Source: Bacteroidota bacterium (GTDB lineage: Bacteria > Bacteroidota > Bacteroidia > Chitinophagales > Chitinophagaceae). From it: a stretch of DNA of 64,000 nucleotides. Both the position numbers and the translations under genes were made by a program. This document shows positions 27,327 to 35,856 of the stretch, one piece after another. Under the pieces are notes generated by a model. That model did no database searches and was not told the DNA's origin. It was given only the letters and a program-made list of their open reading frames with translations. Location of the stretch: positions 1-64,000 of the forward strand of contig JAFDYC010000069.1 in the NCBI GenBank assembly GCA_018267625.1. The letters are read 5' to 3'. Numbering within the stretch: the stretch's first letter is position 1; each line of letters starts with the position of its first letter.

Positions 27327-27463
27327 CTTGCCTGATTTTCAACCCTCATTTCCAGAACCGGATTGATCGTTCCTTCCCCGTAAGAGCAGTCGCAATATTG
27401 TCCCAATCTTTTTTTGTTGGCCGACAGGAGCGCCCGGATGTCGTGCAGTGTCGAATATTACCG

Positions 27464-27498
27464 ATAAAAAAAGCTGCCTCTTGACTTAGAGGCAGCTT
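27464..27498 (-). terminator. Terminator after phaC
   Basis: Stem AAGCTGCCTCT (27471-27481) with AGAGGCAGCTT (27488-27498) and a run of T on the minus strand. It lies 26 bases after the phaC stop. Confidence 0.9.
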
Positions 27499-27524
27499 CT
27501 GAGTGATTCTGATCCTTAGGTCTC

Positions 27525-28577
27525 TTAACAGCGTTCAATAACCCATTTGGCCACAGCGGGCGCCAGTTCTTTTTGTGAGCGACCACCCACAAACACGCCA
27601 ATGTGGCCACCAGGGAATGGATATTCCTGCTTGTCTTTGGAGCCAATCTTACTCATGATGGGCAAAGTGCTCGAATTGGGAATAATGTTGTCGTCCGTGG
27701 CGTAGATGTTGAGGTAGGGCACCGTCATCTTTTTAAGATCTACGCGGCGACCACCCAATTCGAGTTCTCCTTTTATGAGTTTGTTGTCGCGGAACAAATC
27801 CTTGATGTACTTCCGGTACATTTCTCCTGTGATGGCAGGCAGGTCACTTTTCCAGTGTTCCATCCGCAGGAAGTTCAGCACCTTGTCTTTATCACTCAGC
27901 GAATCCATAATGCCTATGTATTTGCTCACGTTCATGCTGGGTTTCAGCATACCGAAGGCCTGGTCAATCATTTCGCCTGGAATGGTGCCAAGTGTGTCCA
28001 CCATGGCATCCACATCAATATATTTAGTCCATTTGAACAGCATGCACTTGTCGCCCTGAGAAAAATCGAATGGTGCCACATAGGTGGTCAGTGATTTGAG
28101 TTTATGCGGGTAGAGCGAGGCATAAATCATCGAGTAGGTGCCGGCCTGGCAGATGCCCATCTTGTGGATCTTGTCCACCTTATGGCGGCGGCGCAGGAAG
28201 TCCACCGCGTCATTCATAAACCCGTCAATGTAATCTTCCATGCTCACGTAGCGGTCGGCACGGGTAGGGTATCCCCAATCCATGATATACACGTCCAGGC
28301 CTTCGTCAATCAGCTTTTTCATGAGGCTGCGGTCGGTGAGGTCTAGCACATCCTGACGGTTGAGCATCGCAAAAGACACCAACACAGGAGTGGCGCAGCG
28401 GATGGGTGTTTCGCGTTTGTAGTGATACATTTTTACGAAGTCGCTTTGCCAAACCAACTCTTTAGGAGTGGAGGTAACATCTACTTCGTCAATTTGTTGT
28501 AAGGTCTCGTATCCAGCCGCCAGTTTTTGGGTTGTGGCGGCCATTTCACCCATTATTTCAGCGGGGTTGATGGTCAT
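27525..28577 (-). CDS. phaC: Poly(3-hydroxyalkanoate) synthase PhaC-like protein (class III type)
   Basis: A 350-residue alpha/beta-hydrolase. The lipase-like box has Cys as nucleophile (MGICQAGTYS), the Asp is in IYATDDNIIPNSS and the His in FPGGHIGVFVGG, the catalytic triad of PHA synthases. The length of about 350 fits class III PhaC, which normally needs PhaE. No recognisable phaE, phaA or phaB is next to it. It would polymerise hydroxyacyl-CoA into storage granules, or act as a related acyltransferase. The start is at MTINPAEIM; the frame extends 59 codons upstream into the end of the neighbouring gene. Confidence 0.88.
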   Translation of the reverse strand: MTINPAEIMGEMAATTQKLAAGYETLQQIDEVDVTSTPKELVWQSDFVKMYHYKRETPIRCATPVLVSFAMLNRQDVLDLTDRSLMKKLIDEGLDVYIMDWGYPTRADRYVSMEDYIDGFMNDAVDFLRRRHKVDKIHKMGICQAGTYSMIYASLYPHKLKSLTTYVAPFDFSQGDKCMLFKWTKYIDVDAMVDTLGTIPGEMIDQAFGMLKPSMNVSKYIGIMDSLSDKDKVLNFLRMEHWKSDLPAITGEMYRKYIKDLFRDNKLIKGELELGGRRVDLKKMTVPYLNIYATDDNIIPNSSTLPIMSKIGSKDKQEYPFPGGHIGVFVGGRSQKELAPAVAKWVIERC

Positions 28578-28630
28578 GATGTTTAATAGAGTTTTTTGAA
28601 AACAGCGCGAAGTTAAAATAAATGCTGCGG

Positions 28631-30223
28631 CTACTCTGGATTTTGAGCGTTCTGCATAGCAAGAAGTTGCTTTTTGTATTCGCGGTAGCTCAAGCCAGCC
28701 AGTTTGCTTTGCAGCCAATCGTAGTAGTTGAAGAAAAGGAGGTAAGATCTCCATTGCTGGTCGGAGCGATACTGTTCTAAACGAGGCAGAAATCCTTCGA
28801 TGGTTCGGATCGATTCTTTATGGGTTCGGTTGGTGAGCAGGCTTTTTAAGAAGCTCATAATGTCTTTCTCAAAGGGGCGAAGCTTGCCTCGTTTATAGAA
28901 TGCCTGGTAGGCAGCTTCGATGGCGGATGAGAGCCTGCGCCAGTCTTTCAGTTCAAATAGAATTGCTAACTGGAACGTAAGGATAAAATAGGAAATATCA
29001 TCTCGGACCAAGTTTCGGTTTCGGTCTTTTAGTACCAGTAATAATTGTTCGGCATCGTCATAACGTTCCAGGACAAACAGAGAAATAGCCATAGATACCC
29101 CAATGGCCAGTGATTCTAGTGGAGGAACAGCGATGGCCATTTGATCCAATACCCTTTGCGCATCATCATCCATCAGAGCGGCAACACGTTCGTAATCTGC
29201 TTTTTTATGGGCAATCTTGAGGGTGTTATGAAAGAAAATAGCTTCCCAGCGATAGCGAAAACGAGGCGTATTGGGCCCTTCGTTTGCCCAAATAGTGAAC
29301 TGATCCAAAACCCGCTCTGTCCAAAGGATGTTATTTTCTGCAAAGCCATTGTAGCAGGAAATATTTGCAAGTTGAATTAGGCTGTCGGGCTCTAGTAAGG
29401 CTAGGTCGGGTTTGGCATCCAGGAGGCTTAATGCTTCATTGGTGGCATCGGTACAATCTTGGTATTGCTGAAGCAAATAGGTGCATATTGCCCATCCTGC
29501 CAGGTAGCGAAAACGTAGGTTTGGAGTTTCTGAAGCATCAATGTTCAAGGCAATGAAAGCGGCCCTTGCTTCTATGGTTAGTGTCCGGCTTTCGGGAAGA
29601 TTTAAAAACTGATCCGTTGTGCGGAGTAAGGATAGTTTGTCTGTATGGTAGCGTATTTGCTGTGCTGAAAGGCGGAAGTACGTGTAGCGTATTATTTGTT
29701 CATGAATTTCTGCTGCTTCTGCTTCGTAGGCTTGGTATGTACGCTGTTCGATGAGTTTGCTTCTGCGGAACAACAACTCAAGAGAAAAGTTGTATTGCCC
29801 GCAGTGTTCGGAAATATCCCATAGTTTCTTGCATAGCTTCCGCGCCATTTGCCATTGGCAACGCTCTTCCAAAGCCCGAAGCTGCATGAAGCCCATGTGA
29901 AGGTTATATACCGGCGAGTGGTTTCGGGAGCTGAGCGATAATGCCTTCAGCACCTCATTTTGCAACTGGAGTTTGAGGTTCGATAGCTGTGCAGAACCAA
30001 TATTGTCTAAGGAAGCCTTTGCCGTGTTGTCATCTGAAATATTGCCAGAACATATTTCTTCGAAAAGACGAACATGCAAGGGCCTTTGTTCCGGCCCCGA
30101 TTGCCTGCTCCAATATTTACGGACGATTGATTTTTCGGTGCTATCCAGCCTGATTATCAGCTCATAAACACTTCCACCCGAGTCGGGAAGCGCAAAATCC
30201 AGAGCTGATTTTTTTGTGGGCAT
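28631..30223 (-). CDS. Large helical TPR-like protein of unknown function
   Basis: 530 residues, no signal peptide and no membrane segment. The N-terminal part (YELIIRLDSTEKSIVRKYW, then NLKLQLQNEVLKALSL) and the following helical hairpins (ALEERCQWQMARKLCKKLWDISEHCGQYNFSLELLFRRSKLIEQR) resemble a class of Bacteroidota proteins of about 500 residues, with TPR-like repeats and unknown role. It is cytoplasmic by prediction. It ends 53 bases before the phaC start on the same strand, so the two may be co-transcribed. I considered a PhaE role but see no PhaE-like sequence. Confidence 0.75.
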   Translation of the reverse strand: MPTKKSALDFALPDSGGSVYELIIRLDSTEKSIVRKYWSRQSGPEQRPLHVRLFEEICSGNISDDNTAKASLDNIGSAQLSNLKLQLQNEVLKALSLSSRNHSPVYNLHMGFMQLRALEERCQWQMARKLCKKLWDISEHCGQYNFSLELLFRRSKLIEQRTYQAYEAEAAEIHEQIIRYTYFRLSAQQIRYHTDKLSLLRTTDQFLNLPESRTLTIEARAAFIALNIDASETPNLRFRYLAGWAICTYLLQQYQDCTDATNEALSLLDAKPDLALLEPDSLIQLANISCYNGFAENNILWTERVLDQFTIWANEGPNTPRFRYRWEAIFFHNTLKIAHKKADYERVAALMDDDAQRVLDQMAIAVPPLESLAIGVSMAISLFVLERYDDAEQLLLVLKDRNRNLVRDDISYFILTFQLAILFELKDWRRLSSAIEAAYQAFYKRGKLRPFEKDIMSFLKSLLTNRTHKESIRTIEGFLPRLEQYRSDQQWRSYLLFFNYYDWLQSKLAGLSYREYKKQLLAMQNAQNPE

Positions 30224-30395
30224 AGATGCTTATGAACGTCACGGTCTCAGCTAAGAAAGCAAAAAATCAGCTTCAGAGGTTAAATGCTAAGTATTTGTTA
30301 GTCAATGCATATTAAATATTGACCTTGCGGTCGTTCCCGGTTTCTGCTCGTGAAACCTACTTTGATAATTTATTTTCAAGGAGTTGCCGCTGGCC

Positions 30396-30521
30396 TATTT
30401 TTGAAATCCTAAGCCGCAGGTAGGCAGTACAGCCCCAGGGAAATCCTCTCCCATAAACCCCGACTTGTAAACCCCAAGCACAAAACGAGGCCGTTTCTTT
30501 CCAGAGACGGCCTCGTTTTTT
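30396..30521 (+). ncRNA. Candidate small RNA (promoter-like motif to terminator)
   Basis: An exact TAnnTTTG (30396-30403) would start RNA near 30409. The only downstream signal is the terminator ending at 30521, giving an RNA of about 110 bases with no reading frame. I checked for SRP RNA and saw no CGGAAGGAAGCAG-like loop. The size is compatible with a 6S-like RNA, but I cannot show the required central bubble. Weak evidence: no clear -33 box, and the hairpin could simply serve the L,D-transpeptidase gene on the other strand. Confidence 0.25.
30482..30521 (+). terminator. Strong hairpin terminator, T-run on the plus side
   Basis: Stem AAAACGAGGCCGT (30482-30494) with ACGGCCTCGTTTT (30507-30519) and seven T on the plus strand, but only four T on the minus strand. 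It is 17 bases beyond the stop of the minus-strand L,D-transpeptidase gene, so it may be bidirectional. Confidence 0.75.
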
Positions 30522-30537
30522 TATTGCACTTACCAGA

Positions 30538-31539
30538 TTAATTGATTGGGTTTTTGCTGCTGTCCTGAGCAGGAGCCTGAGGAATGAGCCCCAAAACAGA
30601 ATCCCTTTGCGACTGCCGAGCCAGGATTTTAGGCATCAGTGGACGAAGCAAGCGGGTCATGCTGTCTGCAGGAAGATCAAGTGCCTTCGGGTTCTTTACT
30701 AATCTCCACCAGGGCTTGCCTTTCCCAAAAGGATATTTCCCAAAGACCAAAACCGGAGTTCCTTGTGCCAGCAGCAAGCTGTCTTTGCGAACCCATTGCT
30801 GTGCCCAGCCGTACAGAAATTGTGCATCTGCCTCCTGCATTCGTACACAGGAATGTGAAGCGGGATAGCCCGGCATCTGATATTCATGCCAGCCTACACC
30901 TTCTTTGTTCCAGAAATTGAAATTCCATTTAAGTTTCCATTCGTCGTCCACACTGCTGATGCTTTCACGTGCCTTCCAGTTGCAGGAGAAAAGCCCTTCC
31001 GGAGTTGGGGTAGATTTCTTACCCATACTAGTAGGCCCCCAACGCACTAATTGACCATGCTCATAGGCTGCAAATGCCTCGGGATAGTATGCTAACAACA
31101 CCATTTTCGGTACCTCAGAAAGAATAGGAAGCGATTCCGGGAAAATGGAATAATGCATCCAGTTGGTGTCTATGTGGGCAGGAATAACCAGCGTGTCGAG
31201 ACGCCGATAACTGGCTGCATCCACACGGTTGAGCTTCAAAATGATTTCCAGTTCGGACTTGCTCCGTCTTTTCAAAAAATCATTTGCCGCCTCTCGGGTT
31301 GCTTCTTCCTTGTTTCGCTGCGAGATAAAATAATAACCGGTGGCCGGGATCTCAAGTTTGGTCTTTATGACGGGCTTCGGCTCTGGCTTGGGCTGGACTT
31401 TTGTCGTTGAAACTACTTGTGGCAATTCGTTTAGGGCATTCGCTTGGGATACCTTGTTTGAAGATTCATTTGACGAACAACTAAGGAGAAATAGCAATAG
31501 GGAAGCGGCAAAAAATAACCTGCCGCGAAGAATATTCAT
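30538..31539 (-). CDS. L,D-transpeptidase (YkuD) lipoprotein
   Basis: About 333 residues. Lipoprotein signal ending LLSC (Cys about 18), a Pro/Lys-rich linker, a helical segment, and a YkuD catalytic domain (about 140-290) with GLFSCNWKARES, the His in GVGWHEYQ, and the active site ASHSCVRM. The usual motif is SHGCxR; here the Gly is Ser, but His, Cys and Arg are kept, so activity is likely. It would cross-link peptidoglycan or attach proteins to it. The start is at MNILRGRL; a 22-codon extension is less likely. A one-mismatch -7 motif (TTATTTTG) lies at 31556-31563. Confidence 0.88.
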   Translation of the reverse strand: MNILRGRLFFAASLLLFLLSCSSNESSNKVSQANALNELPQVVSTTKVQPKPEPKPVIKTKLEIPATGYYFISQRNKEEATREAANDFLKRRSKSELEIILKLNRVDAASYRRLDTLVIPAHIDTNWMHYSIFPESLPILSEVPKMVLLAYYPEAFAAYEHGQLVRWGPTSMGKKSTPTPEGLFSCNWKARESISSVDDEWKLKWNFNFWNKEGVGWHEYQMPGYPASHSCVRMQEADAQFLYGWAQQWVRKDSLLLAQGTPVLVFGKYPFGKGKPWWRLVKNPKALDLPADSMTRLLRPLMPKILARQSQRDSVLGLIPQAPAQDSSKNPIN

Positions 31540-31817
31540 AACGAAATACTCCGGCCAAAATAAGGCTGCTTTCTCCAGATGCTGATAGGGTTTTTCCACA
31601 GGCATACCCAGCTACATTCGCAGGGCTGCAGCACGAATCCTTTTGATTGGACAAACATTTTTATTACCCCAAATAAGTAAGGTTAGCGTTCGGAATATTC
31701 TTCCCATAAATTGATTTTTACGGTCTGGTTTTCTTGCAAATCTTCTTATCCGTATTAGTTCTTTTGTCCTTTTTCAACCCATATCATCGCTGGCGTGCAT
31801 TGGTAGATGCTGAAGCT

Positions 31818-33965
31818 ATGGAGCCTTCCCTTTCCTGGGGTCTTCGCATGGCTCTGGCATCAGTGATACCCGTGATTTGGGGCATAGAAACGGGTCATCC
31901 GGCTGCTGGCGAATGGGTGGCACTTTCAGCAGAATGTATTTGTTGGGTAGCCTTGAAAGGCAGTTATGGGCAGCGGCTACGCATCTTAGCGGGCGGCATC
32001 ATCCTGACACTACTCTTTTCATTCCTTGGAAGTATCACCAGCCAGTCTTTTGCCGGAAGCGTTGTCTGTATGTTGGGCGTCGCCTTTTTAGCCAGCCTGT
32101 TTCGAAATCTGGGCGACCGGGGCAGCGGATTGGCACTGAGCGTGTACATCATGTTTCTGGTGGCTAATGCCTACCCGGTAGCTTGGGGGCAGGCCCTTGA
32201 GGAACGCATGTTCTACATCCTGCTTGGAGGTTGTTGGAATGCCCTACTAGCATTAGTCAGTATGTTGTTCCTACCCGAACAGCAAGCCTATCGGCGGAGT
32301 ATTTCTGCCATTTGGCGAGCAGCGGCTACGCTCATTCGCCAGATTGCTAAAGGCTGGGATGGCAAGAACATCCGAAACAGCAATCGGAATATTTATCAGG
32401 CTGAAAAAGCAGTACGGGCTGCCATTGATGCTTCATTGATTATCCATAGCCGCGCTGCACATCAATTGCGCGGACGGCAGGAAGAAGGCGCACGCTATCA
32501 ACTGGCACAGGGCCGGAAATCTGCTGCATTAGTCGCCGCAAGCACGGTTGCCATTTGGGATGAATTGTCGCTGCTGCCTTTTAGGGAAATGGAGCCTGGG
32601 CTTCGCCTGAGACTTTATTCTTTAATGGATAGTATGCGCCAGACTGCAGAACGAATGGCGAGCTTGCTCCTGACCCGGCGTAATGAAGATGAACTGCTGA
32701 TGCGTGATGCCTTACAGGATTTTCGAAGGCAATTGTCTCTGCTCGAAGAATTTGAAACGAAGGGCAAGTCCGATCTAAAACCTCATTCAGAGCGAATAGC
32801 CCAGCTTGCCGGAAGATGCCTTAGGATGATGACCCGCAGCATGGATTTGTTGTCTGCTACTTCGGAACAACGCGTGTTTCGGGCATACCCTGTACTGAAA
32901 ACGATTTATGTGCTTCATCCCAGGCATCTGTTCTCGTCGTTGCGCAATCTTTTCAGCTTGGATTCGCACACTGCGCGTTATGCCTCTCGTACAGCCATTG
33001 CTGCCGCATTAGCGACGGGCATCTATAAGTGGTGGCATATTGACCACGGTTACTGGCTTTCATTCACAGTACTCATCGTCTTGCAACCCTATTTTATTGC
33101 CACATTGAGAAAAGGAGTGGATCGTATTATCGGCACCGTGGCCGGCGGTATTGTGGGTGGATTGCTCATTCATCTTCCCGCAGGGCTGCATATCAAAGAA
33201 ATTATGCTCTTCATTTCTGCGGTTGCCATGATCTATTTCTTTAGGCTTAAATACCGCATCAGTGCCTTCTTTATTACACTCAACCTCGTCATGCTTTTTT
33301 CCGTTTCACAAGAGTTGAATAATAATCTTATCCTGATTCGGGCCGGAGCCACTTTAGGTGGGGCGTTTATTGCCATCATTGCCGGCTTTTTATTACTCCC
33401 AAATTGGGACCGAAAACAATTGCCCGGCCTGTTACTACAAATGTTAGAGCGTAATTGGGCTTACTTCTGTTTCAGTTTTGAAAAAGGAAACTGGCAAGCA
33501 GGATGGACGAACAGCAAGCGACAAGCCGAACGAAGCAACAGCAATGCTTATGATTCATTCACGCGGGCATTGGAAGAACCTGGTGGTTTGCAGAAGGCAT
33601 TCTCCAGATACTATGAGTTTATCACGCACAACATTCGCATCACCCGGGAACTGAATAATATTCATCTCGAAGAAGAAACGAAGTTGGTTCCGCAGCCCGC
33701 AGCGGATGTTGAAACAAGAGACCTGATACTCGCTTGTGCCACACAGTTCCAGTCTCTGATTCAGGATAGTTTGCCCCTGGATGCAGATTATCAACTGAAA
33801 CTTTCAGAGATACAGCTCCCTTCCGGGCTCCCCTCCCTGAATGAAGCTCAAAAACATAGTTTGAACCGCATCCTAAGTGAGCTTCGTTTTTTACATCAAA
33901 ACGTATTGGAACTGACTTCCCCAGTGAGTACATCTACATCCCCTGTTGTTTCAAAAGGCTTTTAA
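31818..33965 (+). CDS. FUSC-family inner-membrane transporter (YccS/YhfK-like)
   Basis: About 715 residues. Two membrane bundles (about residues 8-155 and 400-535) flank a long soluble middle part (about 155-385), and a soluble C-terminal part follows. WGLRMALASVIPVIWGI at the start, and SRTAIAAALATGIYKWWHIDHGYWLSFTVLIVLQPYF opening the second bundle, are typical of fusaric-acid-resistance and aromatic-acid-exporter-like proteins. The substrate is unknown. The start is uncertain: a TTG at 31734 would add 28 residues with a hydrophobic segment, but ATG 31818 gives the usual family N-terminus. Confidence 0.85.
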   Translation: MEPSLSWGLRMALASVIPVIWGIETGHPAAGEWVALSAECICWVALKGSYGQRLRILAGGIILTLLFSFLGSITSQSFAGSVVCMLGVAFLASLFRNLGDRGSGLALSVYIMFLVANAYPVAWGQALEERMFYILLGGCWNALLALVSMLFLPEQQAYRRSISAIWRAAATLIRQIAKGWDGKNIRNSNRNIYQAEKAVRAAIDASLIIHSRAAHQLRGRQEEGARYQLAQGRKSAALVAASTVAIWDELSLLPFREMEPGLRLRLYSLMDSMRQTAERMASLLLTRRNEDELLMRDALQDFRRQLSLLEEFETKGKSDLKPHSERIAQLAGRCLRMMTRSMDLLSATSEQRVFRAYPVLKTIYVLHPRHLFSSLRNLFSLDSHTARYASRTAIAAALATGIYKWWHIDHGYWLSFTVLIVLQPYFIATLRKGVDRIIGTVAGGIVGGLLIHLPAGLHIKEIMLFISAVAMIYFFRLKYRISAFFITLNLVMLFSVSQELNNNLILIRAGATLGGAFIAIIAGFLLLPNWDRKQLPGLLLQMLERNWAYFCFSFEKGNWQAGWTNSKRQAERSNSNAYDSFTRALEEPGGLQKAFSRYYEFITHNIRITRELNNIHLEEETKLVPQPAADVETRDLILACATQFQSLIQDSLPLDADYQLKLSEIQLPSGLPSLNEAQKHSLNRILSELRFLHQNVLELTSPVSTSTSPVVSKGF

Positions 33966-33976
33966 GCAAACAAATC

Positions 33977-34564
33977 ATGAACTACCTCGCACATGCCTAC
34001 CTCTCTTTTGGCGACCCCTTGCTGCTAACCGGCAACCTGATTGCGGACCATGTGAAGGGGCAACTCGCGCTTAAAAAATTTCCGGAACGGGTGGCTGATG
34101 GTATCCGGCTACACCGGAAGATTGATGCTTTTTCGGATCAACATCCGGCAGCAATCAGGGCACGTCCCTGGTTTCGTGAGCCATACCATCTTTATTCTGG
34201 CCCCATTCTCGATGCACTCTGGGATCATTTTCTGGCTAATGATCCGGCTTGTTTTTCATCCGAACAGGCACTGAAAAACTTTGCTGCAGTTAGTTATGCC
34301 CAATTAGAGCAGCAGTCGGCCTGGCATCCGGCAGATTTTGCCCGCTATTTCCCTTATATGCGAGACCAGGACTGGTTTTCCAACTATCGAAAATTGCCGG
34401 GTATGCGCCGCTCTCTGGAAGGCTTGTCGCGAAGAGCGAAACATATGCCGGACACCACCCGGGCCTACGAGCTATTTGTAGGTCATTATTATGAGCTGAC
34501 GCAATGCTATTACGAATTATTCGACGGGCTGAAGGGCTTTGTAAAAAAGGAACTCGGGCATTAG
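33977..34564 (+). CDS. acpH: Acyl carrier protein phosphodiesterase
   Basis: 195 residues beginning MNYLAHAYLSFGDPLLLTGNLIADHVKG, the hallmark of AcpH, with the metal-binding HD-like residues in RLHRKIDAFSDQHPA and ILDALWDHFLAND. It removes the phosphopantetheine arm from acyl carrier protein. It starts 11 bases after the FUSC gene stop and is probably in the same transcript. FabD (16243) acts on the same carrier. Confidence 0.93.
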   Translation: MNYLAHAYLSFGDPLLLTGNLIADHVKGQLALKKFPERVADGIRLHRKIDAFSDQHPAAIRARPWFREPYHLYSGPILDALWDHFLANDPACFSSEQALKNFAAVSYAQLEQQSAWHPADFARYFPYMRDQDWFSNYRKLPGMRRSLEGLSRRAKHMPDTTRAYELFVGHYYELTQCYYELFDGLKGFVKKELGH

Positions 34565-34582
34565 ACCGCTTGCTCATGGCCA

Positions 34583-34590
34583 TATCTTTG
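34583..34590 (+). promoter_or_regulatory. -7 element (TATCTTTG) of the serine hydrolase gene
   Basis: An exact TAnnTTTG motif 30 bases before the TTG start at 34621. TTA at 34561 is at the -33 spacing of 19 bases. Confidence 0.5.
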
Positions 34591-34620
34591 TCCGCTTTCA
34601 ACACTTAATCAGAAAGCGCC

Positions 34621-35835
34621 TTGTTGCATCGTTCCTTCTCGAGATTCTTTGCATTCCCAATACTCTGCATTTGCCTGGTTGCCTGTCATTCGGACAAAGG
34701 GCAGGTGAAAGCATCGCCTTCGCCACGATTTCATGAAGAACCCAAGAAGTTTGGTGCTGTAGCACTCGACTTCTCCGACACGACTGCTCCGGAGTGGCAG
34801 CCCATCCGAAAGCGTTTAGATTCTTTTTATCAGGTTCAGGTGCGCCATGGCTTTAATGGTAGTGTGCTGATTGGCTACAAGGGGCATGTGCTCTATGAGC
34901 GATATTTTGGCCTGGCAAACCGGGAATCGAATATCCCCTGGTCGCCCGCTTCCGCATCACAACTGGCTTCTACTTCGAAAACGCTTACCGCAGGTGCCAT
35001 TCTCTTTCTGGCTCAACGCGGCTATCTCAGTATAGATTCTCCGGTAGAAAATTTCATCAAAGGCTGGCCTTATAAAGGCATCACGCTCCACATGCTGCTC
35101 TGTCACCGAAGTGGCTTACCGGACTACACCCATTGGTACGATAACTACAGCCGGGACCATAATACGCCAATCAATAATGAGCAGTTGATGGCAATGATTG
35201 CAAAGTTTCGTCCCCGCTTAGAGTTTTCTCCCAACACGCGATTCACCTACAGCAACACGAACTATGCAGTGCTCGCCCGCGTCATCGAGGTAGTTACGGA
35301 GATGCCATACCCCAAGTTCATGGAGGAATATTTTTTCAAGCCGCTGGGGATGAACCACACCTTCGTTTTCAACCCTGCTACGGGCTATCCTGCAGGGGCC
35401 GCCATCAGTTATCAATACAATTGGAGGAGAGAGCCGTTGATGTTTGCGGATGGCATCTATGGCGATAAGAATATCTACAGTACGGTAGAGGATTTGTACC
35501 GTTGGGACCAGTCGCTCTACCGCCATACATTACTCAATAACGCAACGCTGGAGCTGGCCTATGGCCCTTGTTCTTTTGAACGTCCGGGTATCAAAAATTA
35601 TGGCCTCGGCTGGCGCATGTTGTGTTACCCGGACGGCTATAAGATTATCTACCACAATGGCTGGTGGCACGGAAACAACACCTGCTTCTATCGTTTTATT
35701 GAAGACAACTTCACGGTGATTGTCCTGGGCAATAAATTCAATAAGAGCATTTATCATCAGCCTCAGGCGGTGTATAAAATCGTCAACGGAGCAGACGCAG
35801 ACGACCATAGTGCAGGTGCTGAAGGTGCGGATTGA
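34621..35835 (+). CDS. Serine hydrolase lipoprotein (beta-lactamase/penicillin-binding class C fold)
   Basis: About 404 residues. The lipoprotein signal ends at LVAC. The class C serine hydrolase core follows: active-site SxxK in ASTSKTLTAGAI, YxN in RFTYSNTNYAVLA, and a final HNGWWHGNNT block in place of the HxG/KTG motif. Activities in this family range from D-aminopeptidase to esterase, and no specific substrate can be inferred. There is no ATG near the N-terminus. TTG at 34621 (or the next codon, also TTG) is chosen because it gives a complete signal peptide downstream of the -7 element. Confidence 0.88.
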   Translation: MLHRSFSRFFAFPILCICLVACHSDKGQVKASPSPRFHEEPKKFGAVALDFSDTTAPEWQPIRKRLDSFYQVQVRHGFNGSVLIGYKGHVLYERYFGLANRESNIPWSPASASQLASTSKTLTAGAILFLAQRGYLSIDSPVENFIKGWPYKGITLHMLLCHRSGLPDYTHWYDNYSRDHNTPINNEQLMAMIAKFRPRLEFSPNTRFTYSNTNYAVLARVIEVVTEMPYPKFMEEYFFKPLGMNHTFVFNPATGYPAGAAISYQYNWRREPLMFADGIYGDKNIYSTVEDLYRWDQSLYRHTLLNNATLELAYGPCSFERPGIKNYGLGWRMLCYPDGYKIIYHNGWWHGNNTCFYRFIEDNFTVIVLGNKFNKSIYHQPQAVYKIVNGADADDHSAGAEGAD

Positions 35836-35856
35836 TTTTTCCCACGCTTAATCTTT

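Larger units (their letters stand above)
30224..30537. other. Gene-free stretch with a possible small RNA unit
   Basis: 314 bases without a supported ORF. On the plus strand an exact -7 motif (TATTTTTG, 30396-30403) is followed after about 80 bases by a strong hairpin with seven T (30482-30521). Between them are small stems (GGGA/TCCC and CTTG/CAAG). The sequence at 30224-30390 is AT-rich and holds nothing I can name. Confidence 0.5.

Noticed and set aside
30404-30521. SRP RNA (4.5S) or tmRNA in the gene-free stretch
   Set aside because: No conserved SRP apical loop sequence and no tRNA-like ends; only a generic promoter-terminator unit remains.
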